Of a stretch of DNA of 49,594 nt, positions 32,144 through 43,000 are shown one piece after another. Source of the DNA: an uncultured Clostridia bacterium (GTDB taxonomy: Bacteria; Bacillota; Clostridia; Christensenellales; DTU072); the NCBI GenBank assembly GCA_944349655.1, contig CALVNL010000011.1, positions 1 to 49,594 on the forward strand. The letters run 5' to 3'. A program made the translations under genes and the position numbers. A model generated the notes under the pieces. The model saw only the letters and a list, made by a program, of their open reading frames with translations, was not told where the DNA came from and made no database searches. Numbering within the stretch: the first letter of the stretch is position 1; every line of letters begins with the position of its first letter.

Positions 32144-34749
32144 TACAAAAGTTCGGCTATCTGTGCGTTGATACGCTCTTTCAGTTCCTCGTTCTTACGC
32201 AGTTTTTCCTTTTCCTGCTCCACTAAGGCTGCGGGAGCTTTTGCCATAAATCCTGCGTTGGACAACATTCCCTTTCCGCGCTTTATCTCGTTTTCCACAA
32301 CGGCAAGTTCCTTTGCCAGTCTGGCTTTTTCCTTTTCGAAATCCACCAGTTCCCCTAACGGTATCAGAATTTCGGCAAAAGACGTCGCCGCGCGGCAGAC
32401 TTTTTCCTCCGAAGTAAATTCTTCAGCCGAAGCTACTTTGGTTACGTTAGCCAGTTTTTCGATGTAGATAGCTTCGTTCAGCACGTTTTCGGCTCCGCTG
32501 CCGAGGTAAAGGCTGAATTTCTTGGTGGGCGGTACGTTCATGGACGCCCTTATCGCACGGACTTTGGTTATAATTTCCTTTACCTTTTCAAATTCGTCGT
32601 ATTCCTTCCCGAACACGAATTTTTCCTCATACACGGGATATTTTTCCGTCATTACGGTTTCGCCGTAATTTAGTTCCGTCCAGATTTCTTCGGTGATAAA
32701 CGGCACGAAAGGATGCATAAGTTTCAGTATTTCGCCTAAAACATACCTTATAACCTTCAAAGTGTCCGCTTTCTTTTCCTCGTCCTGTCCGTAAAGCACG
32801 GGTTTTGTAAGTTCGATATACCAGTCGCAGAAATCACTCCAAACGAAATCGTAAATCTTAGCCAACGCCAAGCCTATCTCGTATTTATCGTTGTTTCTTC
32901 TTACTTCCGCCGTCACCAGCTGAAGTTTGGTCAAAATCCATTTGTCTGCGTCGGTAAGCGTTTTCCACTCTCCCGACACGTCCTTGTTTTCGAGGTTCAT
33001 GGACACGAAACGGGAGGCGTTCCAGAGTTTGTTAAGGAAGTTTCTCGCCGCTTCCATCTTGTCGTCGCTGTACCGAATGTCGCTCCCCGGCGCCACGCCC
33101 GAACAAAGCGAATAACGCAACGCGTCGGCTCCGTATTCGTCTATAAGCACCAGAGGATCCACGCCGTTACCGAGAGACTTACTCATTTTTCTGCCTTGAG
33201 AGTCCCTCACTATTCCGTGGATGAGAACTTCGGGGAAAGGCGTTTCGCCCATATGTTCAATCCCCGAAAAAATCATTCTCGCCACCCAGAAAAAGATAAT
33301 ATCGTATGCCGTGACGAGTAAACTCGTGGGATAGAAATATTCCAGATCTTCGGTTTTATCGGGAAAACCTAAAGTGCTGAACGGCCACAACGCCGAACTG
33401 AACCAGGTGTCGAGGACGTCTTCGTCCCTGCGGATATTTTTGCTTCCGCAATGGCTGCAAACGTCGGGATCGGTCTTGGAAACCGTCATCTTGCCGCAGT
33501 CGTCGCAATACCAGCAAGGTATTCTGTGTCCCCACCAAAGCTGCCTGGAAATACACCAGTCCTTGATGTTCTCCATCCAGTTAAAATATATTTTTTCCAT
33601 TCTTGCGGGAATGAATTTCGTCTTGCCTTCCCTGACTACCTTTATGGCGGGGGCGGCAAGTTCTTCCATTTTAAGATACCACTGTTCGCACACCCTCGGC
33701 TCGATCGCCGTGTGGCAACGGTAACATACGCCTACGTTGTGGGTATAAGGCTCGATTTTTTCAAGAAGTCCTGCTTCCTTTAAGTCGTTTACGATGGCTT
33801 TTCTCGCTTCTTCACGGGTCATGCCGCAGTATTTGCCCGCATTTTCGTTCATAAAGCCCTTATCGTCGATAACCACGACGGTTTCAAGATTATGGCGTTT
33901 TCCCACTTCGAAGTCGTTGGGGTCGTGAGCGGGAGTTATTTTAACGGCGCCCGTACCGAAGCCCACTTCCACGTATTCGTCGCTTATTACCGGAATAACT
34001 CTGTCGGTAAGCGGCAAATTCATAGTCTTGCCCACCACGGACTTGTATTTTTCGTCCTCGGGGTTGACTGCCACGGCGGTATCTCCGAGTATGGTTTCGG
34101 GACGAGTGGTGGCAACCACCATATATCCCGATCCGTCGGTATAGGGATAACGTATGTGCCAGAGGTTACTGGCCTGCTCTTCGTACTCTATCTCGGCGTC
34201 GCTTATCGCCGTGCCGCAACTGGGACACCAGTGCGTCATACGGTTGCCGCGATAGATAAGCCCTTTTTCGTAAAGATTGACAAAAACTTCTCGCACGGCT
34301 TTGCTGCATTTTTCATCCATCGTGAACGCTTCCCTCGTCCAGTCGCAGCTGGAGCCGAGACGCTTTAACTGTTCCACTATCCTGCCGCCGTATTTTTCCT
34401 TCCAAAGATATGCCCTGCGTAAAAATTCCTCCCTTCCTACGCTCTCTTTGGTGAGACCTTCTTTTTGTATCTGTTCCACTATTTTCAGTTCGGTGGCGAT
34501 ACTGGCGTGGTCGGTCCCCGGCAGCCAAAGCGTGCAATAGCCGTCCATTCTCTTGTAACGGATGATTATATCCTGCAAGGTGTTGTTCAAAGCGTGCCCC
34601 ATATGGAGCTGCCCGGTTATGTTGGGCGGCGGTATGACTATGGTAAAGGGACGCTTGTTCTTGTCGATTTTCGGCGTGAAATACCCTTTGCGGCACCAAC
34701 GCTCATAAATGTCTTTTTCAAACAGCTTAGGTTCGAAATTCTTGTTCAT
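32143..34749 (-). CDS. valS: valyl-tRNA synthetase
   Basis: ValS, which charges tRNA-Val and edits threonine mischarging; 868 residues, the normal size for the bacterial class I enzyme. The HIGH motif is HMGH at 49-52 (PPNITGQLHMGHALNN), and the KMSKS motif is GRKMSKSLGNG near 520. The editing domain lies between them (TTRPETILGDTAVAVNP). Two Cys clusters (CYRCHTAIEP and CDDCGK...CSHCGS) suggest zinc binding. The C-terminal tRNA-binding coiled coil is present (EKARLAKELAVVENEIK, EQEKEKLRKNEELKERI). AAGGAAG precedes the ATG. It follows pgsA by 37 bases, too little for the T-box leader that often precedes valS in Bacillota. Confidence 0.97.
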   Translation of the reverse strand: MNKNFEPKLFEKDIYERWCRKGYFTPKIDKNKRPFTIVIPPPNITGQLHMGHALNNTLQDIIIRYKRMDGYCTLWLPGTDHASIATELKIVEQIQKEGLTKESVGREEFLRRAYLWKEKYGGRIVEQLKRLGSSCDWTREAFTMDEKCSKAVREVFVNLYEKGLIYRGNRMTHWCPSCGTAISDAEIEYEEQASNLWHIRYPYTDGSGYMVVATTRPETILGDTAVAVNPEDEKYKSVVGKTMNLPLTDRVIPVISDEYVEVGFGTGAVKITPAHDPNDFEVGKRHNLETVVVIDDKGFMNENAGKYCGMTREEARKAIVNDLKEAGLLEKIEPYTHNVGVCYRCHTAIEPRVCEQWYLKMEELAAPAIKVVREGKTKFIPARMEKIYFNWMENIKDWCISRQLWWGHRIPCWYCDDCGKMTVSKTDPDVCSHCGSKNIRRDEDVLDTWFSSALWPFSTLGFPDKTEDLEYFYPTSLLVTAYDIIFFWVARMIFSGIEHMGETPFPEVLIHGIVRDSQGRKMSKSLGNGVDPLVLIDEYGADALRYSLCSGVAPGSDIRYSDDKMEAARNFLNKLWNASRFVSMNLENKDVSGEWKTLTDADKWILTKLQLVTAEVRRNNDKYEIGLALAKIYDFVWSDFCDWYIELTKPVLYGQDEEKKADTLKVIRYVLGEILKLMHPFVPFITEEIWTELNYGETVMTEKYPVYEEKFVFGKEYDEFEKVKEIITKVRAIRASMNVPPTKKFSLYLGSGAENVLNEAIYIEKLANVTKVASAEEFTSEEKVCRAATSFAEILIPLGELVDFEKEKARLAKELAVVENEIKRGKGMLSNAGFMAKAPAALVEQEKEKLRKNEELKERINAQIAELL

Positions 34750-34786
34750 ACGGTTACTTCCTTATAAATTATTCTTTTTCTTCGGT

Positions 34787-35461
34787 TTATTTATTTTCTT
34801 CGTTTTCTACGTTTGCCGCTTCTTCCGATACGTTTTCCTCGGAAGCGTTTTGCTTGTTCGCTTCGGCAAGTTGGTTTTCTTTATACTGTTTGGACGCGTC
34901 TATTGCGTAATTTATGGCGGCTATCCAGTTGAGTACGAGTCCTATGGTAACGACTATCCAGTCCAGTCCGTATTCTCCCCAAAGTTTTGCTATAAACGGA
35001 TGGAAGAAACAGGCTATCATACCTACGCTTAAAGTCGCGCTCGCCACTTTCCCGAGCATATTGGCTTTAATGTTGACGTCGTTGAAAAGGAAACTTCCCA
35101 CAACTATCATACAGATTTCTCTGAGGGCAAGGAAAATGACAAACGCCCAGTGAACATATCCCACCACTATCAACGCTACAAGACACCCTATGTGCATGGC
35201 TTTGTCGGCTATCGGGTCGATAAGCTGCCCCAGATACGTGCCTTGATTGTATTTTCTTGCGATATATCCGTCGAAAAGGTCGGTGGAAGCGGCAAAAACC
35301 ATTACCGCAAGTCCTATGTAAACGTAATACTGCGGATGAGAGTTTTCCAGTCCGCCCAAAATAATGAGCGTCATATAGACCGGTACGCTCAAAAGACGTA
35401 TAAGGGTCAGAAAATTAGGTATAGTAAAAATCTCTTTTTTAGTTAAAACAAGTCTTTTCAT
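34787..35461 (-). CDS. pgsA: CDP-diacylglycerol--glycerol-3-phosphate 3-phosphatidyltransferase
   Basis: PgsA, the membrane enzyme that makes phosphatidylglycerol phosphate from CDP-diacylglycerol and glycerol 3-phosphate, on the way to phosphatidylglycerol and cardiolipin. The CDP-alcohol phosphotransferase motif D-G-x2-A-R-x8-G-x3-D-x3-D is complete (DGYIARK, then LGQLIDPIAD). Several membrane helices follow. It starts with IFTIPNFLTLIRLLSVPVY, typical of PgsA. After the last helix there is an acidic tail of about 35 residues rich in Glu and Asn (EANKQNASEENVSEEA) that PgsA normally lacks. AAAGGAG precedes the ATG, and a strong promoter lies in the end of the upstream gene. Confidence 0.93.
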   Translation of the reverse strand: MKRLVLTKKEIFTIPNFLTLIRLLSVPVYMTLIILGGLENSHPQYYVYIGLAVMVFAASTDLFDGYIARKYNQGTYLGQLIDPIADKAMHIGCLVALIVVGYVHWAFVIFLALREICMIVVGSFLFNDVNIKANMLGKVASATLSVGMIACFFHPFIAKLWGEYGLDWIVVTIGLVLNWIAAINYAIDASKQYKENQLAEANKQNASEENVSEEAANVENEENK

Positions 35462-35495
35462 AAATCACTCCTTTACCTGTTACGGAATTTTAATC

Positions 35496-35524
35496 AGTAT
35501 ATTATTTATTTTGTTCGGTGTCAA
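35496..35524 (-). promoter_or_regulatory. sigma-A-type promoter of pgsA, overlapping the end of the upstream gene
   Basis: On the minus strand TTGACA (35519-35524, perfect -35), a 17-base spacer and TATACT (35496-35501). The -35 and spacer lie inside the last codons of the 531-residue surface protein gene, and the -10 follows its stop codon directly. It gives a leader of about 30 bases to pgsA. Confidence 0.8.
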
Positions 35525-37097
35525 TTTTTTGACGCTTCTTTCGCTTTATAAGGATAACGGTAACCGCTATAGCCGCCGCTACGGGAATAACGGTCAAAAA
35601 CCACAACCAACGCAAATCGGCTTTGCTACCGATAAAAATATTTATCTGTCCGAAACTTTTGTCGAGATAAATCGTCGTATAGTCGGTCCCGTATCCCACT
35701 TTACATTTTTCCACCGTTTTTTGACCGTTTTCGTCGAAATACGTCACCGAAACGCTTACCTCGCCTTTATAAAATGGCATTTTTACAAGCAACGGCTCGG
35801 AAAATTCTTCCCGGACTTCCGTCCCGTCCTTTCTTAGAGTGAAATTGACGGTATAAAGCTCTTTCGCGCTACTTATGCCGAGAACCTTTTTTTCCTCCGT
35901 TCTGTCCACGACGTCGGGATTATAATAGGAAGTCTGGAATATATATTCGGCTTTTTCTCCGTACTTTTGGGAAGCAAGCACCGCCGAGTTCATAATTTCG
36001 ATATTCCCGCCGAAATACTCCACGTAAGGATTGAGAACGGTATATTCCTTAACCCCTTCCGCTTTCATTTTCTTAAGTTCGGCGATATAGCCCATCGTTT
36101 CGTAAACTGCGTTTTGGGCTTCCTTAATTTCGGTTTCGGAAGCCTCTGAGTTCTGTATCAATAAGAAATAAGTATAATACTCCTTTTCCAGTTCCGCTTT
36201 CAGCTCTTCGGAAAAATCGTCGTAGGACTGAAGCTCCGTTATCTGATTTTCCACGGCTGACTCGAAACCTTTGTCGTAAGTTGTTTCCTTAAGTTCGACT
36301 ATCTTACACCTTGCGCCGTTACCGACGTTGTCTATAATATCGATATAATAAACGGCGTTGCCTGCCGTGGTTTTCAAACGGTAATTGTAGGTACTTCCGC
36401 CCGAAACCGTGATTTCTTCTATTTTCGTCCACGCGCCGCCCGAATACTTTAATACGGTAAAGGCTTTCAGTCCGGAATCGGCGCTTAAGGTATATTCCCT
36501 TTTATTGCCCCTGACGGTCACGTCGAAAACGTATTGACCCGACTCATAGCTCCAGGAAAGATAATAAGCCTCGGGTACCGAATTGTCTATCGCCCGACAA
36601 TAGAGTATTTCCGAGTCGTAAGCTGTTTTTTCTTCCGTCCCCGACATATATTTTACCGTGAAAACGAAAGCGCACCATTGTTTAGCCGTTATCTCGAAAT
36701 AAGCGTATTTATTCGGAGTCGGCTTTTCGTAAACCGTCATTTCCTTCTTTTCGACGGTAAACGTTTCGATAAGAGCGTGGTCACTCGCAATGTTGTTTTC
36801 CTCATCGGTTTGCACGGTATTTTCCGTCGTATCGGCTTCCAGCAATTTTACTACGCTTACGGTGACGGAGAGGATATTTTCGTAGGCTTCCTCCTTTATC
36901 GGCACCACGTAAACGCATCCGTCCACCCCGTTATAATAATTTGCCGTTCCCTTGACTTCGAAAGTGCTCAGATAATAGACGGTTTCCGACAAGGAATAAG
37001 CGGAAACGTCCGTTCCGCTTATTACGGTACCCGCAGCGAGAGTCGCCGCTATTATAATAAGGATAAGCAATAACTTTTTACCGCGAAAAACCGTCAC
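35502..37097 (-). CDS. membrane-anchored surface protein, partner of the giant repeat protein
   Basis: A secreted protein of 531 residues with an N-terminal signal (GKKLLLILIIIAATLAAGT), an extracellular part of about 460 residues, and a C-terminal helix (WLWFLTVIPVAAAIAVTVIL) with a basic stop (KRKKRQK). The middle holds a helical stretch near 270-340 (ITELQSYDDFSEELKAELEK) resembling FIVAR-type linkers. Before the anchor lies a beta-rich module (VKMPFYKGEVSVSVTYFDENG) like the one in the giant protein. There is no LPxTG motif. The start is uncertain: GTG 37097 has AGAGG 9 bases upstream, while TTG 37103 overlaps the stop of the giant gene (TTGA) but is too close to that site. No family recognised. 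Confidence 0.75.
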   Translation of the reverse strand: MTVFRGKKLLLILIIIAATLAAGTVISGTDVSAYSLSETVYYLSTFEVKGTANYYNGVDGCVYVVPIKEEAYENILSVTVSVVKLLEADTTENTVQTDEENNIASDHALIETFTVEKKEMTVYEKPTPNKYAYFEITAKQWCAFVFTVKYMSGTEEKTAYDSEILYCRAIDNSVPEAYYLSWSYESGQYVFDVTVRGNKREYTLSADSGLKAFTVLKYSGGAWTKIEEITVSGGSTYNYRLKTTAGNAVYYIDIIDNVGNGARCKIVELKETTYDKGFESAVENQITELQSYDDFSEELKAELEKEYYTYFLLIQNSEASETEIKEAQNAVYETMGYIAELKKMKAEGVKEYTVLNPYVEYFGGNIEIMNSAVLASQKYGEKAEYIFQTSYYNPDVVDRTEEKKVLGISSAKELYTVNFTLRKDGTEVREEFSEPLLVKMPFYKGEVSVSVTYFDENGQKTVEKCKVGYGTDYTTIYLDKSFGQINIFIGSKADLRWLWFLTVIPVAAAIAVTVILIKRKKRQKIDTEQNK

Positions 37098-37099
37098 CG

Positions 37100-40000
37100 T
37101 CAAAAACCTCTTTTAATCCTTTTTATGGTTTCCTTTTCCCTCTCGGTATCGGCAGTTTTTCTTCTGTTCTGCAAAGGAATAAGGCATACCGCTACGATAA
37201 CTCCCAGTATCACCACGCCTATTGCCGAAACGATAACTATAAATTCATATCTGACCTCGGTCTTTCGGAAAACTATTTGTCCTGCGCTCGACGCCTGGAA
37301 GGTAATATAATTTCCTTCCCTCGTAAACACTACGTTCTGTCCTGCCAGAGCCCCCGCTCCTTCCACTTCGAACTCGACGTCGAGGAACTCTTCGGGAATA
37401 GCCACATAGACCTTGAAGGAATTTTTAATTATGGTATCCGCACCGTTTTCTTTAATCGTATAAGCGATTACCTTGGTGGTTCTTCCCGTTACGCTTTGGA
37501 AGAAGTCGGCTTTATTCTCTTTGCTGTCTATAACCGAAAATTCCACCGTCGTGCCGGAATTGAATCCGGTAGTGCTGGTAATAAAGGAAGAAGACTTGAC
37601 GTCGGAAACCTTGTTGACGTAAATATTTATCTGTCCGTAATAAACCGGCGGCACGAGGTCGTAGTTAAACGCCTGCAATCCCGTCAGAGTATAGGACGTG
37701 ATTTCCACGTAATGCGAACCTACGTTCACCGCGCCTTCCGCCGTCCTCGCCGTCATCGCGATATTGACTTCGTCGCCGTACAACACTCCCGAAAGTTGTC
37801 CTTTTATCGACAGCGAAGACACTCCGTCGTAAACTTTGTCGGAAACTTCGATATTGGTCACGGTAAGCGGTTTCTTATTTATTTTGAACATTGCCGAAAC
37901 CTGTTTCTTTTCGTAGTTGTCGTCGTTGAAATATACGGTTATGTTGTAACTTCCCGCGTCGGTGGGCATTACGGTGTCGTACCCCTGGTAAACGATATAA
38001 TAACTTACGTTTGCCGGACTTGTGGTTATTATCGGAGGCACTACCGAGCCGTAGATCTGATTTTCCAACGTGGCAGTATCGAAATAAACGTTTTCTATCG
38101 TGCCTCTTTCCACCTTGTAAAGGATACTCTTGGTCGCGGTATAATTCTTGTTGACGAGTTTTACCGTGACGGTGTAAGTACCTATTGCGCTGGGCGGAAC
38201 GTGACTGTCGTAAGTCAAACCGCTCTGAGCGGAAGCGTATTTAATTTCGTACGTGGCGGCGATATTGACGCCGTTAACCACTTCGTCTTTCAAAAGATAT
38301 CCGTTTTTACCGGGTGTTCCCGCTTGATACAGACGGAAAGAAGCATAGAGCAATTTTCCGTAAGTCGTGACGTATTGCTGAACGATATCGGAACTGCCGC
38401 TTCCTTTCACAAAATCCATATCGAGGTCTTTTTTGGTAATGGTTATGGCAAATTCCACCACTTTGGAGGTATAATTTTCATCTTCCACCCACGCTTTGAA
38501 ATAATACGTTCCCACATCGACTATGTCTTCGTCATTATATACATAGTCCGCAGACGACGGGTCGTACTCGCGGAAAGTGATATTATGCACGACTTTCAGA
38601 TTTCCGGGAGAAGTGGTAAAGGTAGGATAAGAAAATCCCTCGGAATAAACGTACGTTGCGTTTCCTACCGAAATTTCCGCCACGCCCTTGTTCACGGTAA
38701 CGGTGGTTTCTCCGGTAAAGGACGCGAAGTTTGCCGAGTCGTCCGGCATAAAATTATATGCTACGGTAAAGGTTCCCGCTTTTTTGAAAGAAAGCGAACT
38801 TTCCACGAAAGTAAATTTACCGGGTACGGGATTATTGAACCCGACGTAATACACCAGTCCGTAGTCGCTTCCCGAAACCAAGGAAGACTTTATAAGACTG
38901 TCTCCTACCGTAATTGCGTTCGCTTTAGGAGCGACTGCCCTGTCCACCGAAGCTTTGGCTATGGTGAAATAAGGATTGCTGCCGTCGGCAAAGGTTGTAT
39001 TCGTCACGCGGTAATTGGAATCCAGACTTACCGCCTGAACTCTGTAGTTTCCTGCGTTGACGGGATCGGAAACGATACTGTTGTCGCTCGACGTAAAGGT
39101 TATCGAAACTCTTACGTTAGACGGAGAAACCGTATAGGAAATTTGGTTTTTCCTGCCGGTTCCCGTATAAGAAGTCTGAAGTTTCGTAAAGGTAACCGTC
39201 GCATCGGCAGGCGCTACGTAAATTTCTATTTCGCAGGTCTGTTCTGCGTAATTTGCGTCGGTGGGCAGGAACACGACGGTAATAATCCTCGTGCCTGCGT
39301 CGGGATAAACCGAACCGTCCCTGACTTTGAAAAATCCTTTGACCGCAACGTCTTCACGGGTGGCTTCTCCTCCCACGAGATTGAGTTCGGAAAGGCTCTG
39401 TCCGTATTTAAGGTTATAAGTAATATCCCCGTCGGTAATGGCGGAAGCCACGGGTTTTGTTCCGATAATTACCGTCATACTGCGTATAACGTAAGCAAAT
39501 TCCGCATACCCGTTTACGCCTAAAGTATAGTTGTCGTCGTCGAGAGTTACTCTGACGGTATATTCTCCCGCATTTGTCGGAAGGGTTTCGGAATAGGTGT
39601 AAATTGCGGAGTAATAATGTAAAGTACTTCCCACGGTCACGACGTTGCCTTCCGCATCGGTAAAGGTTATTACGGGAACCGCCGCCTTGCCGTAATCGTA
39701 TTCGAAACGGTTGCCGCCGCTTGCGTTTACCGCCGTGACGGATTTTTTTGCGACGGTGTAAACGAACACTTTGGTTCCTTGTTCGTTTTCGTTGTCCACG
39801 CTGACTTTTACGTTATATTCTCCTGCGTTCACGGGAGTGTTGGAGGAATAATACGCGTCGGAATCGGCTGCGCGTTTATATTCGAGCGTGTAAGTTCCCG
39901 CCGTCATGGCCACGCCGTCGTAAAGTGCCGACGGAGTTACGAAGGAACCGTACTCCGAGGAATAAACCGAAAGCGAGAGACGGTCCGAAACGTCCCGTTT

Positions 40001-43000
40001 CAAAACGGTAAATTCCACGGTTTTCGTCCCGAAATAAAGACGGCTTCTTATATTGATAACAACCGTATATACGCCCGTTTCGCGCCCTTCTGCGATAACT
40101 CCGTTTTCGTAAAGCGTCAACGTGACGTCGCTTTCTTCTATCTGCACTTCCACGTTATTTGCGCTTATTCCGAGGTCGGATACCGAAATGGCCAGTCCGT
40201 CGTAATTTTTGGAAAGATTTTCCACCACTATGTCTTCTTCTGGAATATAACCTACTATGGATATTTCCACCGTTCCCGTCAGATCCTGATAGTTTTTGGT
40301 GACGAATAAAAATTCCAAAGTTTTTCCGTCCATATCCAAAGTCGGATAAGTTTCGGGTGCAAGAGGTATTCCGTCGAGAGTAAGACTGAGCGTTCCTTCT
40401 CTGTCCAAAGCCTTACCGTGTTCGTAAACGGTAAATACGGCGTCTTTCAACGGCAATTCCGCAAAAGCGTCGAGAGTGAAAGTATATTCTCCCGTCCAGG
40501 GAGCCTTGACGATATCGACGTCGATAGTTCCCGTCATAATCGTGTACGTTTCGTCGTCAACGGGCATATAAATAATTTCCGCTTTATCCCCTACCTCCAA
40601 AACGGCGTCGGGATTAACGAAAGAGAGTTTGCCGTTGGCGTTAAGATACTCTACATACTCGGCATCGCCCGTAAACGCAAGATTGAACACGCTTAAAGGA
40701 TTGCCGTAATAAACTCCCGACTTAGGAACGGAAACGGTTATTTTTACTTCGCCGTGAATTCCGTCGTTTACGGCTGTATCCGTCCAGTCTTCGTTACGGT
40801 TAAGTCCCGGAAGCGGATTTTCCCCTTCCACGAATACGGTAAGAGTGGCTTCTCCCGATTCATACAAAGCCGTATTGTCGGGAGTGAACATAAGTTTTAC
40901 GAAATTATAGTTTGCATTTACGAAAGTGGTTTCTTCCACGCTGAACGTACCGTAAACCGTCTTTCCCGACAGAGTGGCGCGTCCTCCGCTCAAGTCGCCC
41001 GAGGTAATGGTCTGACCCACTTCGAACTGTTTGGAAACGGTAGGAAGAACGGTTATTTCGGGGATTCCTCTGTTGACGACGAAATCTCCGTAAACGAGAG
41101 TTCCCGTATAGTTCTTGGACACCACTTCCAGGCTGACTTCGTAAGTACCCGGTTCTACGGGCGGATTGGAGGTACCGTTGTAATAAACGTCGATACGGAA
41201 ATCGGCGTTGACGCCGTATCTGTCGTAAATAACGTCTTCGGCTATGTCGGGCAGCGCATAGAAAGGACTTCCGTTATATCTTACGACGAATTCGTCGGCA
41301 TTGAGCATTACGATAAATTCCGCTACGTCCCTCTTGACTATGTTAATACGGGTAGTACCTGTATAAACGAGATAATTATTATCTATTTGACCGTCTTCTC
41401 CGTACGCGGTAAACGTATAAGATACGTCGTGAGCCCCTGCCGAAAGAGTTTTCATTTCGTCTAAGTTAAGCGCGAATACGCCTTCGAGTTTTTCCACGCC
41501 GAAATAAATTTCCCCCTCGGTCAGACATTCGGGCAAGGTATCGGTATTATACTCGTAATTGCCGAAGACGGGAGCGGATATGGCATTAAGGGAAGCGGGT
41601 TTAATGGTGTATCGTACTTCCTTCACTCCCTGATAATTCTTGTCGTTGATGGTAAATCGGATAATATGATATTGTCCTTCCGTGTTGGCGTTCAGTACCT
41701 CTTCGGTAGTAAACTCGTCGCTGCCTTCGGCACAGAATTCCAAAGTATAATTCAATCCGTAAGGAACGGTTACTGCGGATATGGCAGCCGATTTTCCGGT
41801 ATAAGTACGCACCAGTTCGTCCGCAAAATCAATTCTTGCGGTATATTTTGATATAGTCAGACGCTCTTCGCACACTATGATATCGGAATAACCGTTGTTG
41901 GCTACGGCGTCGAAGGTCAATACTATAAGATATTGTCCCGCATTGGACGGTAAAGTTTCGTAAAACAAACCGTTCTCCTCGCCGTTTTCGTCGAGTCCTC
42001 TGTAGGAAACGGTAAATACCGCCATATTCAATCCCAACGTGACGGAAACGTTCCTGGGTACGTTATAGACCTGTTCGTTGTTGGAAACCGATATCTGCGT
42101 TTCGTCCACGGAAATTACGAAATCGGTGGTCACGTCGTCGCAGTAATAATTGTTGCTTCGCAAGGAAAGTACCGCTTGATATTTACCTATATCGCCAGGG
42201 CTACCGTTGAGACGTATTCCGTCCGAATAGAAGGTCTGCACGACGGATTCGGAAATAACGTTGCCGTCAACGTCTTTCAAAACATAATCTACGCTCTGGT
42301 TCTTGTTATTGAAAGGTTTGTTGTTTTTGACCACCGTAAGGATCGCTTCTTTCTTTTCCACGGTAAGGATACATTCGATACTGCCGCCGTAGTTATAGTC
42401 GTCTACGGTGACCCTTACCCTGTAGTCGCCTGCGGGCAAAGCTCCGCTCGAAGGCACTATGGAAACGAATTCCGTAATAACGGGCAGATACTCGTACCCT
42501 TCGATATAAACGTTGCTGTAAACTCTCACGTCGTTTTCCACTTTATACCATACAGGGGTCGTGTAAGCGACTATGTCGGAAAGGTTCAGCGACGCGGTAT
42601 CGAGAATGCCGTAAACGTAAGCGGACGCCGAAGCCGTCATTGCCGAACCGATGTCGTTTTTACCGACGGTAAGAGATTTCGTAAAACGAAGCACGTTGTA
42701 GTTCACGGTATCGTCGGGCGTGAAAAGAATATCGTAGTCGTAAGCGACTCCCGTCATCAAGAATATCTTGTCGGCGGGATAATCCATCGCATAAGTTCCG
42801 CCGACTACTTTGCCCGTTACCGCGGAAACGGTTTGCCCTCCGCTGAAAACCACGTCTTTCATCAATTTTCCGTAGCTTACCGAAACGGCGGAATTAAAGA
42901 TATCGGGGGACGTCTTATTGACGAGGTCGGCTTTGTCCACCCTTAAAGAAAATTCCTTGCTTCCGGCATAATTGGCGGCGGAAACGTTATAAATCGCCCT

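Noticed and set aside
37277..39523. 748-codon open frame on the plus strand opposite the giant surface gene
   Set aside because: It is an antisense shadow of the repeat-rich minus-strand gene, rich in Arg, His and Val without domain pattern or ribosome-binding site.
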